Positions 10,801 to 25,800 of a stretch of 64,000 nucleotides of DNA are shown in pieces. Position numbers and translations under genes: made by a program. The stretch is from assembly GCA_036346225.1 (NCBI GenBank), contig JARFIW010001104.1, positions 7,466,001 to 7,530,000 of the forward strand. The letters run 5' to 3'. Source of the stretch: Platerodrilus igneus. Taxonomy: Eukaryota > Arthropoda > Insecta > Coleoptera > Lycidae. Positions within the stretch are counted from its first letter, which is position 1; each line of letters opens with the position of its first letter. A model generated the notes under the pieces. The model was not told where the DNA came from and made no database searches. It worked only from the letters and a program-made list of their open reading frames with translations.

Positions 10801-13800
10801 TACACAAAATATTCCCTACTTTCAGAGCTTTAACACTGTCCCCATTTCCCATTTTAACATCAATTGGCTTACTCAACGTAGCAAATTCATAAAAATATCT
10901 ATCGCTAGTAATTACATGATCGGTACAACTACTATCTAATAAAAAATCAATATTTTCTTGCAATTTAGTTTCATTGACGTTAACTTTAGGTAGACTTACT
11001 TCGGTGTGAAATGTACTTACATTTGGTTGCTCCTCTTTGTTGTTACATACCTCTGAATTTCCAACAAACCTGTTTTGTCCATTATTCCATTGAAAGTTTG
11101 TGCCTCGCCTATTGTTTCTATACCCATTTGGATTAGAAACAACTCTGCTTGCCCCTCGTGCATGCCCATAATTGGTCTGTTTGTTATTTGAATAGCAGTA
11201 TCTTTGCATGTGCCCTAGTTTCCCACATTTGTAACACCTAGCTTCGTGTTTAGGATTTTCCCTCTTATTCCTGTTACTTCTGTTGAATGTAGTTTTAAAT
11301 ACATGCAAGTCTCTTTTATCTTCGTACGTATTACTTCCTGAGCTTTTTTGTTTTCTACATTCTGCTCTAACTGTTAACTTTTCTCTTACAAAATCTACTG
11401 TGCGCTGCTGTTCCGGTAGCAGGTCAACTGTTTCAGTTATGTACTCGAGTGATTCAGGCAACACCATTAATAAATAACTTAACTTTTGTTTACTGCCTAC
11501 TACACCTCCTGCGTTTATGTAGTCTTTAATTAACCGTTCAAACATACAAAAGAATTCTTCTAAATCCTTTGTCTCATCATACACTAACTGACTAAGTTTC
11601 TTTTCAATCATAATTTGATGGCTTTGTGATTTCTTTTGGTACAAATCATCAAGCTTGGCGATCATTTCTTTAGCGGTTCTACATTCCATAATTAGGTCAA
11701 CGTCCACTGCATTTGCGAAATCATTTTTGGCGCGTATTTCCTTCGCTTTCCAATCTGTTGCAGTTATATCTTCCGGTCGAACGTTATTTTCCACTACTTC
11801 ATTACACTTTTTAAGCTCCAATAACTACATAAAACGATATCTCCATTTATCGTAATTTTCGCTTTTCGGACTAAATCTCGGTATTTGCAGGCAACTGCCT
11901 TCCATTTGCACATCCGCCATTTTTTTCATATAACAGCTTTCTTATCGCACACGTACTAAAAACTTTTCAATCTTTTTCAGACTTATTTACTTACTCCTCG
12001 TTTTCAAACCAAAACCACCTGCTCTGTTACCATGTTAAAATAAGTGGATCGAATTAATAAAGTTACCCAAAACAATATTTATTAATATTTAATATATCAG
12101 AAACAATGACAGTAATTATATTTTCATAGTACTACGCACACTCTTGACAGCATCATCATTGATATAATAAAGACGGTGTCTATCACTACGCTGCCATCAC
12201 CATACAAATTAATTACAACTAAATTTATATAAACAGCAGTAGCTTATATTAGAATGCTGGTATCGCATCACATTATTCTAACAAATGTGTTCAGATACAT
12301 AGGCCTATGTTAGCACTTTTAGTAATATTTATATATTTCAATTTTAATAGAATTAATAGCCATCTGGTGCTTAATTACGATAACAGGAGAAGTATGTATC
12401 GGTCGACCTAAACATAGGACGTGCGATCAATTTATTGTTATTTAATATTAATAATCACTTTTGCCTTACAATATGAATAAGTGTCTGGATATCTGATATT
12501 CTAATAATTTAAGCTATTACTCATCACGTTTTATTATTTGGTTATGCTAGACAACCCCTCGTAATGGGAAAAATATACTACAGTTCAGAAGTGCGATCAC
12601 GATTGGAATTGTGATTATTATTGTTTTGTAAAAACAAATGACGTTTCCATATTCTGGATATTAAATAGACACGTGGGAGGTTACATATCGATATCCGAGG
12701 GGTTGGTCACTTGCATTTATTTTGTACCAAAGATCTCCTTTGTGTAATTATCTCCTATATCTCCACAGATTTCCTTTGATTTTCTCGGATTTCCCCAATA
12801 CCTCCGGATCTCCTCTGTATCGCCTGAATTTTCTTCGATCTCCCCAAGATCTCCTCGGATCTACCCATTTTTCCAAGTGTATTTCCGAATATCGTTTTAA
12901 CATCTTTAGATCGCCTGAATTTCCTTGAATCGCCACGTATGTCCTTGAATCTGCACTTTATTTTTCAGAAAAATTGTACAGGGTGTTTTTTTTAAGTGGG
13001 AGGTTACCTGTATATGGAAGACCAATGCTAGAAGGAATCTGAAAATTGGCATTAGGGGGTTATCGAAGCTGCTCTACACGTTGAAAATAGTTTCAATAAC
13101 GCTAGCACTTCCGGTTATGCCGGAAGTCGGCATCACCATCATTATTTCAAATGTAATTCCCTGTATATTTATGCATTTTTGAATTTCTTGTCAAATTTTA
13201 TGTGGACTTTTATAAGACAACCGTATTTCTATCTAATGCCGTTTCTGAGGTTTTTTAAGTTTTTAAAATTTTTACATTTGCACGCAGTCACATAAATTGG
13301 AATATCTAGAAACCGAACGAACTTACAAAATGGATTTTTTCCATTCACATAAACAATACTTGATATTATTCTGCCGTGCTAAGAAAATCTGATTGCAATG
13401 TACAGAGTGCAAGAAAATTCATTTTGCAATTTGACTAATAAAATGTCAAAATGTGGCTTTTTTAAATGAAACCTACCATATTTTGTTATCATAATCGATT
13501 CCATGAAAAAAATACCTTAGGTATGTAATTACTGCAGTCCATTTATTATTAGCCGTTTTGAGTTATTTACTGGACAAACACAAGGTTAAATATGATCATC
13601 TATGTTACTCTTTGACACGACACAGAAATTATAGGCATCGCTACTGGTTTTGAGCATAATATTATGTGGCACCTCATTTGAAAATTTTAAACTTTAATGT
13701 GACATAAATCGAATAAGCGGCAGAACTCCACAAGAAGAATAGTATAGAATTAAAATACTTTCAAATAAGGTGTTACATAACTCACTTTTCAGTTTTATAA

Positions 13801-16800
13801 TATTAAGCTCAAAGCACCTGCAGCGACACCTAGGATATATCCAGTTTCTTTCTGTCAAAGAGCAACATAATAAATCAATCCCCTTTCATCCCTGTTTAGT
13901 TCGGCGGGACTATCTTTTTTTTTGTTCAAAGGTTGGGAAAGCGAGGGGGTACAGTATAGAACCCTTGATAGAACCGCACTGCAAATTTAACTAAATAAAG
14001 ATTTTGAAATTGTTGCTGGAGTGTATTTCAAAAATACATTCTTAAGATATACTAAATAAAAGAAACCAACATCACAAATGTATAACGCGAGCCAACATGA
14101 ATACAAACGCAAGTACAAACGTAACTCTAAACTTATTATTATTATTATTACTAATTAAAACCACTGAATCACAAGAAAAAAACAGTTTTCCATTTTGTTA
14201 TTTTTTATATAATAAATATAGTAGCGTGTAAATTTATAGAATACTCAACTAAGGGTTTTTCTGTGCTCTTTAAATGCAAAAGTTATTTTAAGCCTGTCCG
14301 ATCTCGACAAAGACATCGCTTGAGATCCAGCCATTTTTATAGGTCCATAAAACACTTGAATAATTTATACATTTTGTAAGTCTTCAGATTTTGGCCAAAT
14401 AAACGTATATAATTCCTCCTTCAAAAATTTAATTTCAACAAAACCATTTTTCGGATGTCCCATAATACGTCCTATGGTACCAATGGTTTTCATAAATTAC
14501 AGTGTAGTACTATTCTTTAAATATCTTTAAAGGTTGTATGTCAGTCTCCATTATTTCATCAGATTCGTTTTAAGTTTTCAAGTGATGTTGTAACGTATTT
14601 TTTTTCTTGTTACGCTTCGTTCTTTAATATAAAATAAATCAGCAATAATATAAAATATATAATTTATAAATTTCCGTTCAGTAAAAAATTAATACATAGA
14701 ATTAATAATAGCATATAGACTTCTTTGCCTTTGTGGTCTAAGATTCGTTTCTAAGCTTTGTCGAGTTGTCAATTTGTTCACTTCTTTATCAGCGTTCGAA
14801 CGGGTAAGCTGCTCTGCGGGATAGTGAAGTCAAGATGGTCGTGTCTAAACACGTGGCATGTAACACAATCCGAAAAAGATGGTTAATTGATTGATTCTTC
14901 GTGTCTGGAGGTTGAACCTAACAGCTGTAGTGTGAGGATGTTTTTGTATAAGTTCCACCTAGAGCGGTTCAGTTGATCCCTGCAGGCCTAAGGAGATGGA
15001 AGCTCCCCTTTCATCATTAATACAGTTGGTATAAAATTATTTAAATAAATTTTTTAACATTTTCCCTATAGTGCAATATCAGATAGGATAAAATTTTATA
15101 CAATATGGTATATGGTAATTTCATATTATGCAGTTTCATATAATTTAACATCATAAATAAATAATATCGAATAAGCAAATCTTGGATCTAGAAACTTTGT
15201 TGGAGTACTAAATTTTATATCATGTAAAATCAAGCAGAAGTTAGTTTCGTTAAATAATGGTTGTATTCAGAAGAGCTTTGGTAATTCCAGTAATAATTTT
15301 GTATTCACATGGTTTCTGTTTGTGCGTCGCAGATAATCGATGGTTATGGAAATTTTCGACAGCTGAGGTCAAAGTCCTATTTCTTTCGTTCAGAGCAGTA
15401 TTACTACACGTGAGTGTTCCTTAAAATTTAATCACTTTGAATATTAATTAAGTTGCAATAAGAAAATAGTACATTGAAATTTTGTAGCGTAAAAAGCTTT
15501 TAAGGAAAGAAAGAATTAAATAACCAATCTATTGTTTGTCAGAATGTTTGCACATGCACACAAAGTTTACATTTAAAAAGTTGTGAATGACATTTTATGT
15601 CAGATATAAAAAAACATAGATTCAGTTGTCTTATTTAGACCTCACATGTCATCTTACTTTAATTTAAAATATGTTTAAATATTTTGAGGTCATGAACTTT
15701 GATTTTTAGTCTACATGTGGAATTCGTGTAATAACTGTTAAGTAAAAGTAACTTTAGGTAAATCCATGCTAGTTTATCAGCACTTAGGTAATTAAATTTC
15801 ATTGTGAAGGTCGAAGAAGTACTTCTATGGCTTGAAGAAAATATGTAGTATGAATAATTAAGAAAACTCAAATCCTTACATTTAAATTTTTTTAGAAAGA
15901 TCCATACAGAGATCTTTATATTATTGAATACAATTCTTTATTAGTATATTTCTGTTCCATAAAAATTATTAATTGAAAATATTATAGAAATACGAATTGA
16001 AAATATTATAGTAACACGAATCCAGAAATTTATTCAAATAGAATCTATTTTGTTTTTGCATGACTTTTTATTATTTAAAATTCAAGTAAAAATTACTAGT
16101 CATCCCTGATCAGAAGTTGTGTGTAATGAAAACAAATTCCCTGGGTGTATATTTTAGAAACCTAAATTCCAGTTTTTTATTTTTGGCAGATATTTTTGAG
16201 GACACAAATGGTGTCCATGTTGTACCTTTGTTTGTTCACAGGTCAAGCCGAGACATCTGTATGACATCTGGTGTTTGAGGTTTTGGTAAGTGTGTTTAAA
16301 AGAGTGAAATTCAGGTTTTATGGCTATGTTAGTGGTGTTGATATAAGGTTTCCGCATTCCCCTAATACAAGCACAGTTAGATTTTGGTGGTTATTGTATT
16401 GAAAAATACGGTGGCGCTCATTAAATATATTTTTTGGTCTTTTGACAACCCATGACCCAAGCTCATGATCTACCCAGAGCTAACACTCGGCTAGTCGTTT
16501 ATGTATTAAGAGTTTTTCTTTTTCTCAAGCCATTTTCCATCCAACTTTACTTTGGGCTTGTATTAATAATAAGAAATTCTCGACCTTGTGATATCAGGTT
16601 AGGGTTTAGGAAATTTAAAGGTGTACGTTATTAGCTGATAGTCACGAAGATAAATAAATTTAATAAAAATAAATTTAAGAAAAAAATTTTTTATAACAAT
16701 GTAGAATCATCCAAAGCGATACATTCATGTGAATCTGAAGTTGTTTCGGATGTTTCATTATGACTTTTGTTTTTTAAGTTTTTTCTGACTTTTACGAGCT

Positions 16801-19800
16801 TAAAAATAGAACCTTTGGGAACTTGCAATTTTGTGTTTTTAACTTGAGTGGACTGCAATCTTGCTACTCTGGCTGAACTTAGCTTTACAGAATTTTTTTA
16901 AATATCTAACAGAGATGATTTCTTTACGGTTTTAGTTGTCCCGTCTTCTAATAGAACGTTTAAAAATGGACCGTTTCTAAATTTAAGTTGAATTTACCTG
17001 TCCTGAAAAGTCTTTAAGATTAAGAGGCCCGCTAAATGTTAACAACGCTTCCAATTCACTATCGGAAATTTTTTCGTATTGGAATATCTTCTATGTCGTT
17101 GCAAGTGAATAAAGATGATGTACCCAATGTGTATTCTTTTACAATATCATAGTTGTCATTCAGTTCATCAGTCTGCATCGTCTACTACATCACTGTCTAT
17201 GTCAATTGACAGAATATCCGTAGTTAAAGTTTCATTATAGCAATTTTTAATTCCCATGCTTTGAGCAATAGCTATAGCGTCATTTTGGAACTTTAAATTG
17301 ATACCTTGTATATCTTCGTCATTCATTGGATAAAGTGAAGCATTTGTATATTCTGAATTTAACAATGTATTTCTTGGAAAATTAAAAAATCTTCCAATTC
17401 GATTTTCGAGTCTTCTATAAATTGGATGCGTTGTAACCTATTTAGAATTTATTTTAAACTGTGAAAAAGGGGCTTGTCATTGATCTGGTAGCTTAAAATA
17501 TTTCTTCGTATGGTTGGTTACTCATTAACCAGGGAATAAACATGTCCGGTGTTAGATTTTCATTAGCATTAAAGTATTTTATCCGTATTATCATTCAATG
17601 CGTGTTTAGTTCAATGCAAGAATAACAGTTCAAACTCAGGAAATTATCTTTCACTGTATATATCTGAATCTACCAACCACTTCCTCCAAATGCGCAGCAA
17701 AAACAAGCTAAACCATAATTTATAAAGCCGGTCTTCGAGTTATCTCTTTCTCAAAATGGATCAAGCACATTTTTCATCATGGTAAGATATATAACTGTAT
17801 CTTCGCTGCCCGGCACTTTCTTCTTCGGTAGTTTATTATTATTGGGTTGCATATTTTTATAACCCATGCAAAATTCATTTTATCATTTGCGTTTAAATCT
17901 GTTTCAACTAAGAAATGTTGATCTTTTCTGAAGTTTTGCATAATATATTTAAGATGATCAATGGAACTGACATAATCACCAAAGGACAATAAAATTAAGG
18001 GCTTTATCAATCTCGTTTAATTTTGTGCCTATGTGCACTGTATTCTGAACACATATTACTTCAGGATTTAAATCAGTATGAAACCACAACCATTTAATAT
18101 CTACTTCTATTGAGGATAACTTACTAATATATTTCATGGTTTTCAAAACTCGATTGTCACCATCGGACGACATGCCAAGAATTTTAACTCCTTGATTTTC
18201 TGCCATTGCTAATGTATTCCTCCATCTTTTCAAAACATCTTCAGAGGTGAATTTATTGTTTGTACCATAAACCGAATAACAAAATGAAGGTTTTTTTTGT
18301 TGTACACACTAGGCCTAAAATGTACGCGAAGTTGGCAACTTCCTCTTCTTGAAATTGCTGCTGTATTTCTTTTACAGATGTCACCTAAAATAACATGTTT
18401 ATAACTAGCAAGCAATACGGTAGCTTTAATTTTTTAATTAGGTGGAATGTTTTATTATTTGGAAATCCATCAGATTTTAAAGGCAAAACAAAACCAATAT
18501 TTCTGTTAGATACTGCACATTATTGAATTTTTGGTTAATGCGGGTCCCATCTTCACTGCACCAAACCACTCTCGTCAGTTTGCGGTTTTTCAAATTTTCA
18601 CTTAACTCTTTTATTCTTGGCGTTCCCTCTTCTATAGCAGCACCTTTATAAAATTCTCTTTAAATGGTTGATATAGAAGGCATCGCAACATTTAAATTAC
18701 AATACATATAGTAATCGTCCCAAATTATAAATAAGTAGCAGCAAAATTTTTTTAATGATGTATCATATATAATACCTTTACTCGAGCCTTTACTAAATTT
18801 GTTTTTATTTGTTGCAGCAGTTTTTGCAATCAGTTCCAGTAAACCTCTAAGATTTTCTTCATTTTATCGAATTGCTGATTGTTTAATATTTTCATGTTTA
18901 TGCAGTTTTGCAGGACTAGTTTTTTAGATCGGTGTTTTTTTATTATTTTTTGAATCGCGTCAATGTATAGAAAAAATTGTGTTATGTATGGTTGATTTAT
19001 AGGTACTCTCAATAACTGTCTCTTTAATTTATCATTTCGTTTTGTTGCTGTAGTTTGGAGTTCTATTTGCACCTTTTGTAAGTGTTTTTTTTGTTGGATT
19101 TTCCGGCACAATGATGTTTTGTTTACTAGATTTATTTGTAATTAATAATCTATTTTCATGAATAACAATGTTTTTAGATTTATTTGATTGAAACTGTACA
19201 TCCGAAGAGTTTTCTTTGTCAAAGGTTAAACTCATAGGCGGTGCCTCGATGGACATTCTACAAGAAACATCAAACATTTCTGGATGTTTATCAAAAAAAT
19301 TTAGGAGTGTTTTATATTTTTCTTTCTTGGCGATCCTGTGTCTACGTTTATCGAAGTCAAATGTTTATTAAAATGATTGTAGAAGTTTCCTCCTAGCCAC
19401 TGTGGAATACTGTTGTTTGATTTTTTTCAAAAAATATCTTAATTTCTGAAGAACATAACAAATATGAAACTACAGCATATATTTGATCACTTCGTCCGAT
19501 TTTAACTAAAATTTTAATTCCTTCTAGTTTTTGAAAATATCAGATTTTTGTTTCTCGTCAAGATGTTCAACTGTTGCTTTGATTTTTTATAAAATCTCTT
19601 TAACTGCTTTCTTCATGAAGATGCGTCCGAACTGGACAGGGACTCCTCAAGTTGGACATCACTTCCGGGCAATTACTACTCCATTTTCTTAATTGAAAAC
19701 CACCACTAGTGCAAATACTATTCAATTCACCAATTAATTGCTTAGCAGCTTCAATCGAATTACATCCAGTGACTAAGTCATCAACATAGGTATCGCTCGC

Positions 19801-22800
19801 CAATACCGATGACGCGAAAGGAAAATTAATTGATTCTAACCTTGCCAATTCTTGAACAGTACGCAAGGCCAAAAAAGGCGACGACGAAACTCCATAAGTC
19901 ACAGTATTTAACTTAAAGTCCATAATAGGATCTGACGGAGAAAATCTCCAGACGATACGTTGATAATCACGATGAGTATCTTTAACCAAAATCTGCCGAT
20001 ACATTTGTTTAATGTCAGCTGTAATTACGATAGGATGTACACGAAAGTGCAATAACAAAACTGCAATGTCCTTTTGCAAAGCAGGGCCAATAGCCAAGCT
20101 ATCATTTAACGACTTTCCAGATTGATCCTGACACGAAGCATCGAAAACCACCGCAATTTGGTGGTAGTGCTATCCGCTTATGTACAGCATGATGGGGAAT
20201 GTAATACATTTTCATAACCCGACGAGTTTTCAGGCGATTTCACTTGAACCATGTGCCCGCTTGTCAAATAATCCTCCATAAATTTTTATAATCTGAATAC
20301 AATTCAGGATTTTTAACAAACGACGTTCTAACGACAAAAATCTTTTAATACAAATTGATCTCGTACCCACAAATGAGGGTTCCAAAATTTTAAAGGGCAA
20401 GGACACTACAAAACGACCGTCCTTGTTACGACTATAACTTTCCACAAATTGATTTTCACACCTTTCTTCTTCAGGAGAAATGTGTTTTTTGAAGGGAATA
20501 TTTTCTAATTCCCAAAATCGACGAATATCACTGTCTAAGGGTTCAACGAAAGCACACAACGACGTAATAGAACTATTCGGGGAAACGACCTTTCCCGTTA
20601 AAACCCAACCAAAGGTTGTTTTAATAGCAACTGGCTCGTTAGCGACACCCCAACGAGACTCGTTCAACAAAACCTGAGCAAAGATTTCCGCTCCGAGTAG
20701 CATGTCAATTTTACCAGGAACATTAAAATTAGGATCAGCTAAGGCCAAACCTCGAGTATGCGACCATTCCTTGACCCCTATCGACGACGAAGGTAATTGA
20801 TTACAAATGTTAGGTAAAATATAACAATCAATTCCATATGCTGGAGACCGTGCTCGAGGGCTGACTACACACGATAGTGCACCAGACACCAACGACGAAT
20901 TCAAGCCAAGTCCTTGAACAGTGACATTGGCTCTCCGTTTCTTTAAACCTAATTTCTGACGGCACCTTTCAGTCATAGAACTTTCCATGGATCCGTTATC
21001 TAATATTACACGAACAGATTGCAATGTTCCTGTATAATCAAGCACCGACACCATTGCCGTAGCTAACAGCGTGGTTGTGTGTTCTAATGATGTCGAAATC
21101 AACGAGCTAGTGGCAGGTTGTTCATGCACAACCGACGACGACAGATTGTCTTCACTAGGTCTACTAGTAGAAGTAAGTCTAGGCGCCGCTCTCCGAGGAG
21201 ACGCTGACCTTTGACGATGGGTTTGTCGGCGTGGCGACACCGATTTTCTTGTTTATCGAAGTGAAGCAACGAATTGTGCGACTGATGACATTTTCTACGA
21301 CCAATCTAACGTACAATTTTTCATCGAATGTGAAGTATTCAAGCATTTGATACAAAGATTTTAAGCTTTACCACCTCAAATCTTTCTTGAGGGTTTATCG
21401 AGAAACTGCTTACGTCTATAAAAGGATGCACAGCTTGACAGAAACTACAATTTTCAACATCATTGGTGGTACCAACTAAAGAAGTTTTAGCCGAAGTGCT
21501 AACGAACCTTCCTTTTCTCTTTCTTTAGCGGAGTCTCGAGATTTTAAGCATGTTCCTGAAGCAATGTCATTTATTTCCAACACTTTACATTGTTTTTCAA
21601 TGTACGACCTTAAATCTTTAAACGACGGAATTTCGTCATTATTTCCTAATTCGAAACGCTTTAAAATGTTTATATCTAATTTTTTCGATAACAGATTAAA
21701 CAACATGAAATCTAATAAATCTATTTCCATCTGCCTTAACGCGAATATATTTTCATCAAAACAACTAATTAATTGCCGGAGTTCCGCATGCGAGTCTGAG
21801 GAACTGACCTTAGGGCATTTTTCGAGAGCATTAAAATATGTTGAAAGTAATAACCTCTTGGACTGAAAACGATTAGTAATGATTTTATAGGCTTCCACGT
21901 ATGCATAATCATTTAATGGCAAGTGTTTTATCAACGCACGCGACGACTCATCTAATGTATCAACGAGATGGCAAAATTTTTCAACGGGTGACAAACTGAC
22001 ATTATCATGAATCAGCCGCTTATAGATTGCATTGTAACTCTCAAAATCTGATATGCGTCCGGAGAAGCGGGGGACTGAAAGATGTTTCAAGCGAATTGCA
22101 CAGTTTGACGAAAAGGAATTATTCATATTTTCCACCTTTGGCTTATTTTCTACCCGATCTAATTCGCATTGTTCAGCGATAATACGAATATCTAATAGAT
22201 AATCATCGATTTTCACCCTAAGAGCAGAAAATTCATCCAATTGTTCACTTTCTTCATCAAAGAAAATATCCTTGCAAAAGAATTTGAAAAGCGTTTCAAT
22301 CTGTTCGACACTTTTAATCGACGCTCTAATTAAAGCAATCGATACGTCTTCCGGTTGGTTGATCTTACTGTAAATGTGATCCAACCTTTTAACTACAAAT
22401 TTAGCTTCAAGAATAGCTTTATCAATTGATATAACCATATTTGATTAATGATTAATGAACGACAATAAAATTAATATAAAAACAATGCGTAACTCGAATA
22501 CGCTAAATTACTAATTCATCTACGAAATTAAATTATTAATAGAAAAATGCACCTAACTACAGTGCTTGCCCGACAAAGCTTTTAAGGTTTCAAATAAATA
22601 CCAATAACCCCTTTGTTATACAAGTTGCATGAACCCGAATGGTTGCTCCAACTTGAAGTGACAAATAAGGTAACGATCTAGGATACAATAACCCTCGTAA
22701 ATAGTTTACATAAAAGGATACGACGACGACCCTAATCTTTGCCACAAAGGATAAGGAATGTATTGTAAAATCTACAGTAAATGTGTAAGCAAGATGTTCT

Positions 22801-25800
22801 TTTCTGTGTAACACGTTTAACCATAATAAAAACTACGACAATTTTATAAATTTAAGTATAAGGAGCTTAAAGGATAGGAACTAATTATTTAATTAAAGAT
22901 CCGGTGATGAAGGCCAATTTTGTTCACGCGCGGGGGGGTCTTATAAATTTATACATCGACTTACCTCCGCGGTGTTTTGTTGTTCTAAGCTGCAGTTCCT
23001 ATTCTTTCAACCAAGTGGACTGTATGCGAATTGAGTCTATGTTACGTTACACTTGCACTGAGGTTTTTAGGGTTTAACAACGAAAGTCTGCGGCACTTGA
23101 CTAACTTACGGTACTGAACGAAGAAACCGACGACCATTCTGCTTCAATATCCATAAGAAAGTGTTTGTTCACTACTCATAGTCCAACTTATTCACAGATG
23201 CAGAAGGAATTTTTATGGCAGGATATAAGGGAACAAGGGACGACAGTTTTACTATTAGATTTACGACTACAAATTTAAATAACTTAAAATTAACCACGCG
23301 AACGTGCGACAAAGAAACCGAACACGCGCAATAATTAGACAATATAACAAGAACCCGAATTTTTCGGCCTCATTAGATTAAGTAAGGGATGTGTTTCCAG
23401 ATGTAGATTTCGTTACAAAGTCATAGCTTTTGTATAAACTGAGAAGGGAGAGATGGTGAATGTGTAAGATCGTGCTTACATTCAGTGGCTGTAATATAAG
23501 AAAGTTTGAGGGCGGGATAGGTATAGGACTAAAATAGGCATGGATATCATCTTGGGTGGATGAAAAGGGCATGCCTAATTGTAGAGGCGGGCAATAGACT
23601 GTTGCTCCTAGCCGCTAGCTTCACTGTGCTTCACGACGTGGAATTTTTTGTATACTGATCTATGTGTTAACAAGCATTAGTTTAAGCACCAAATGAGAAA
23701 AAAAAATCATGCGTGATAAAAAAATCAGCAACTTCCGCGAATTTTTGAACTATATATTTTTTTGTCCTTATTAAAAAGACCTGTAACTGGTAGGATATTA
23801 TAGTAACATGCAAGCCGTTTTGTCAAATATGCAATAGCTTTTACACAAAAATTACTTGAACTGGAATAATAAGCGATCTTCAACTTCATATATGGATCTT
23901 TAAAATTATTTACTTAAACCCCAAATTGTAGTTTGTTAAAATCGGTCTTTTGAGGAGAATATAAAAGAAATAAAATACAGGGTGTCCTGTTAAAAAACAT
24001 GATTTTTATATGTCACGATTTTTAGAAACACCATGTTCGTTCAAAATATATTTCAAAAGCAAACTTGCATATGATGGACCACCGTGTATAAATGCCAAAC
24101 TAAAGCATCAAAATGAAGTGAGTTCAGTGACGACCTTAGTACAAAGCGAGGATTTCTATTCATATATAACATCGTATAACTTCCTGAGAGAAAAATAATT
24201 ACACAATAATTTTCCACCACTTGCATTATATCTTTATCTAACAAAACTATTAAATTCTCCCAAGTAATTAAATATCTTTAAAGACGAACCAAATTTAAAA
24301 AGTCGACACTACCACACTTCTTAACTGCATCAGGTTGTTTTTTATAATAATGTTATTTCAATGGGACTAATATTTTGCTTAAAAAGCTACGCAGTTTTAT
24401 CCTAACCTCTTTAGTACTTTACTGAATCCATTTGATTTAAGACTAATTTGTGTCAGTATGTAATGAAAGAAAAATGTACTCACCTTTTTTTTGTATTATT
24501 TCCTATATGATTACTACAACTGATTTACAATAATTTTAAATATTTTGATTTCATGAACAGAATGTTATATCAACCTAAGCACAAGCATAAAATTGGGTTG
24601 TACACAGCTCGACTGAGAGAATATTAAAGCAGTATATCGCATTACATTGGTTTAACGCTGTTTTAACGTTTGATTACAAATAGTTACAAGGATCTCCTCC
24701 CGTATTTCCTTGGATCTCCCGGATCTCCTAGCTATCCTTGTATTTCACCTGTATCTTCCGGGATATTTCATGTATCTCCCGGATTCCCCTTGTATCTCCT
24801 AGTATCTCCTACCTGTTGTACTAAAAATCTCCCCCGTGAATAACTCCTCGTCGATATCTCAATTCGTAATCTAGTTAATTCCAAATTAGCAATTTTTTCA
24901 GGAGGAGGAAAACCATTACTGGCGATTTATTAAATTAGATAAAATGATTGTATAAGTTTTATTTTGTGGTCAATATGGTCGGCGAATTATTGAATATAAA
25001 ACCGATGGTGGAATTTTAGGTGGTTTTTATTTTATACTATTTTATGTAAGTTAGCTGATTTTCCAATAACAATATAAATACTAACCTAGAGTTGGCCATT
25101 TTTATTTCATAGTGAATCTTATAAAATACAATAATGTTATTCATTAAATTTAACATTAATCAGTTTAATTTCGAAGAAAAATTCAATTTTATTCAAAAAG
25201 TAACGATGTATAAAACACTTGAAAATCCTCGGTATTGAGTTTTTTTAGTTATTGAAGATGCGTGTATTTTTTATGCGTAATTTTTTACCTTTATACAAGT
25301 TTTGCAATTCTGAAATAATACATGATTTGATATTTTTGCTTTTGCTGTTCCTATAATTTAAAGTTTTTCGTAAATCTTAAGTTTATAGTAAATGTCACCT
25401 GAAAGAGTTTGACATTCTCAAATCGGTAACCTAAAATTATAAGGAAACACTTGAAGTGCGGTGAATTTCGTTGACAGAAAAATATACCTTGTAATTATCA
25501 GCGTCACCTGCACTTTCCAATCTAAAAATACCTGTAGGGTTCCAGTGGGTACAATGAGTTAAATATTAATAAAAAGTACATTATATTTTTAAAAACCATC
25601 TAATTTATTAATTAATATTACATAGACTATATTTTGCAATACATTCATGTACCATGATGCCACACGAATTCCCCTTTCTTTTAGTGCCCGTGCGTATGCA
25701 TCAAACCACCACTCCCCACATCTCTGCACACCTCCATAAGAGCTGGTACGCACCTTTATCTGACCGCACCTACGCCCCCCCCCCCCCATAATGCTTACAA

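Larger units (their letters stand above)
5193..12283 (-). mobile_element. Ty1/copia LTR retrotransposon, nested with a DNA transposon
   Basis: Two 251-bp LTRs (5193-5443 and 12033-12283) bound the element, flanked by the 5-bp target duplication AATGT (5188-5192 and 12284-12288). Internal domains in - strand order are gag with zinc knuckle, protease, GAG-pre-integrase, integrase, RT and RNase H, which is the copia order. The LTRs differ at only 3 of 251 positions, so insertion was fairly recent. Even so, the coding region has several stops and frameshifts and is split by a 2.5-kb DNA transposon, so it is not autonomous. It lies antisense in HAUS3 intron 2. Confidence 0.95.
19600..22440 (-). 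mobile_element. BEL/Pao LTR retrotransposon, 3'-truncated
   Basis: In - strand order there is gag, protease and the start of RT, characteristic of BEL/Pao. Coding stops at 19600 just after the RT domain, so RNase H, integrase and the 3' LTR are missing. A 5' LTR should lie between 22440 and about 23600, but I could not delimit it because no second copy is available for comparison. Confidence 0.88.

Noticed and set aside
12722..12936. ORFs of 62-68 codons on both strands
   Set aside because: They track the degenerate ATCTCC repeat and have no independent support.
14770..15010. GC-richer patch as an exon
   Set aside because: No open frame of useful length and no splice-site pattern.
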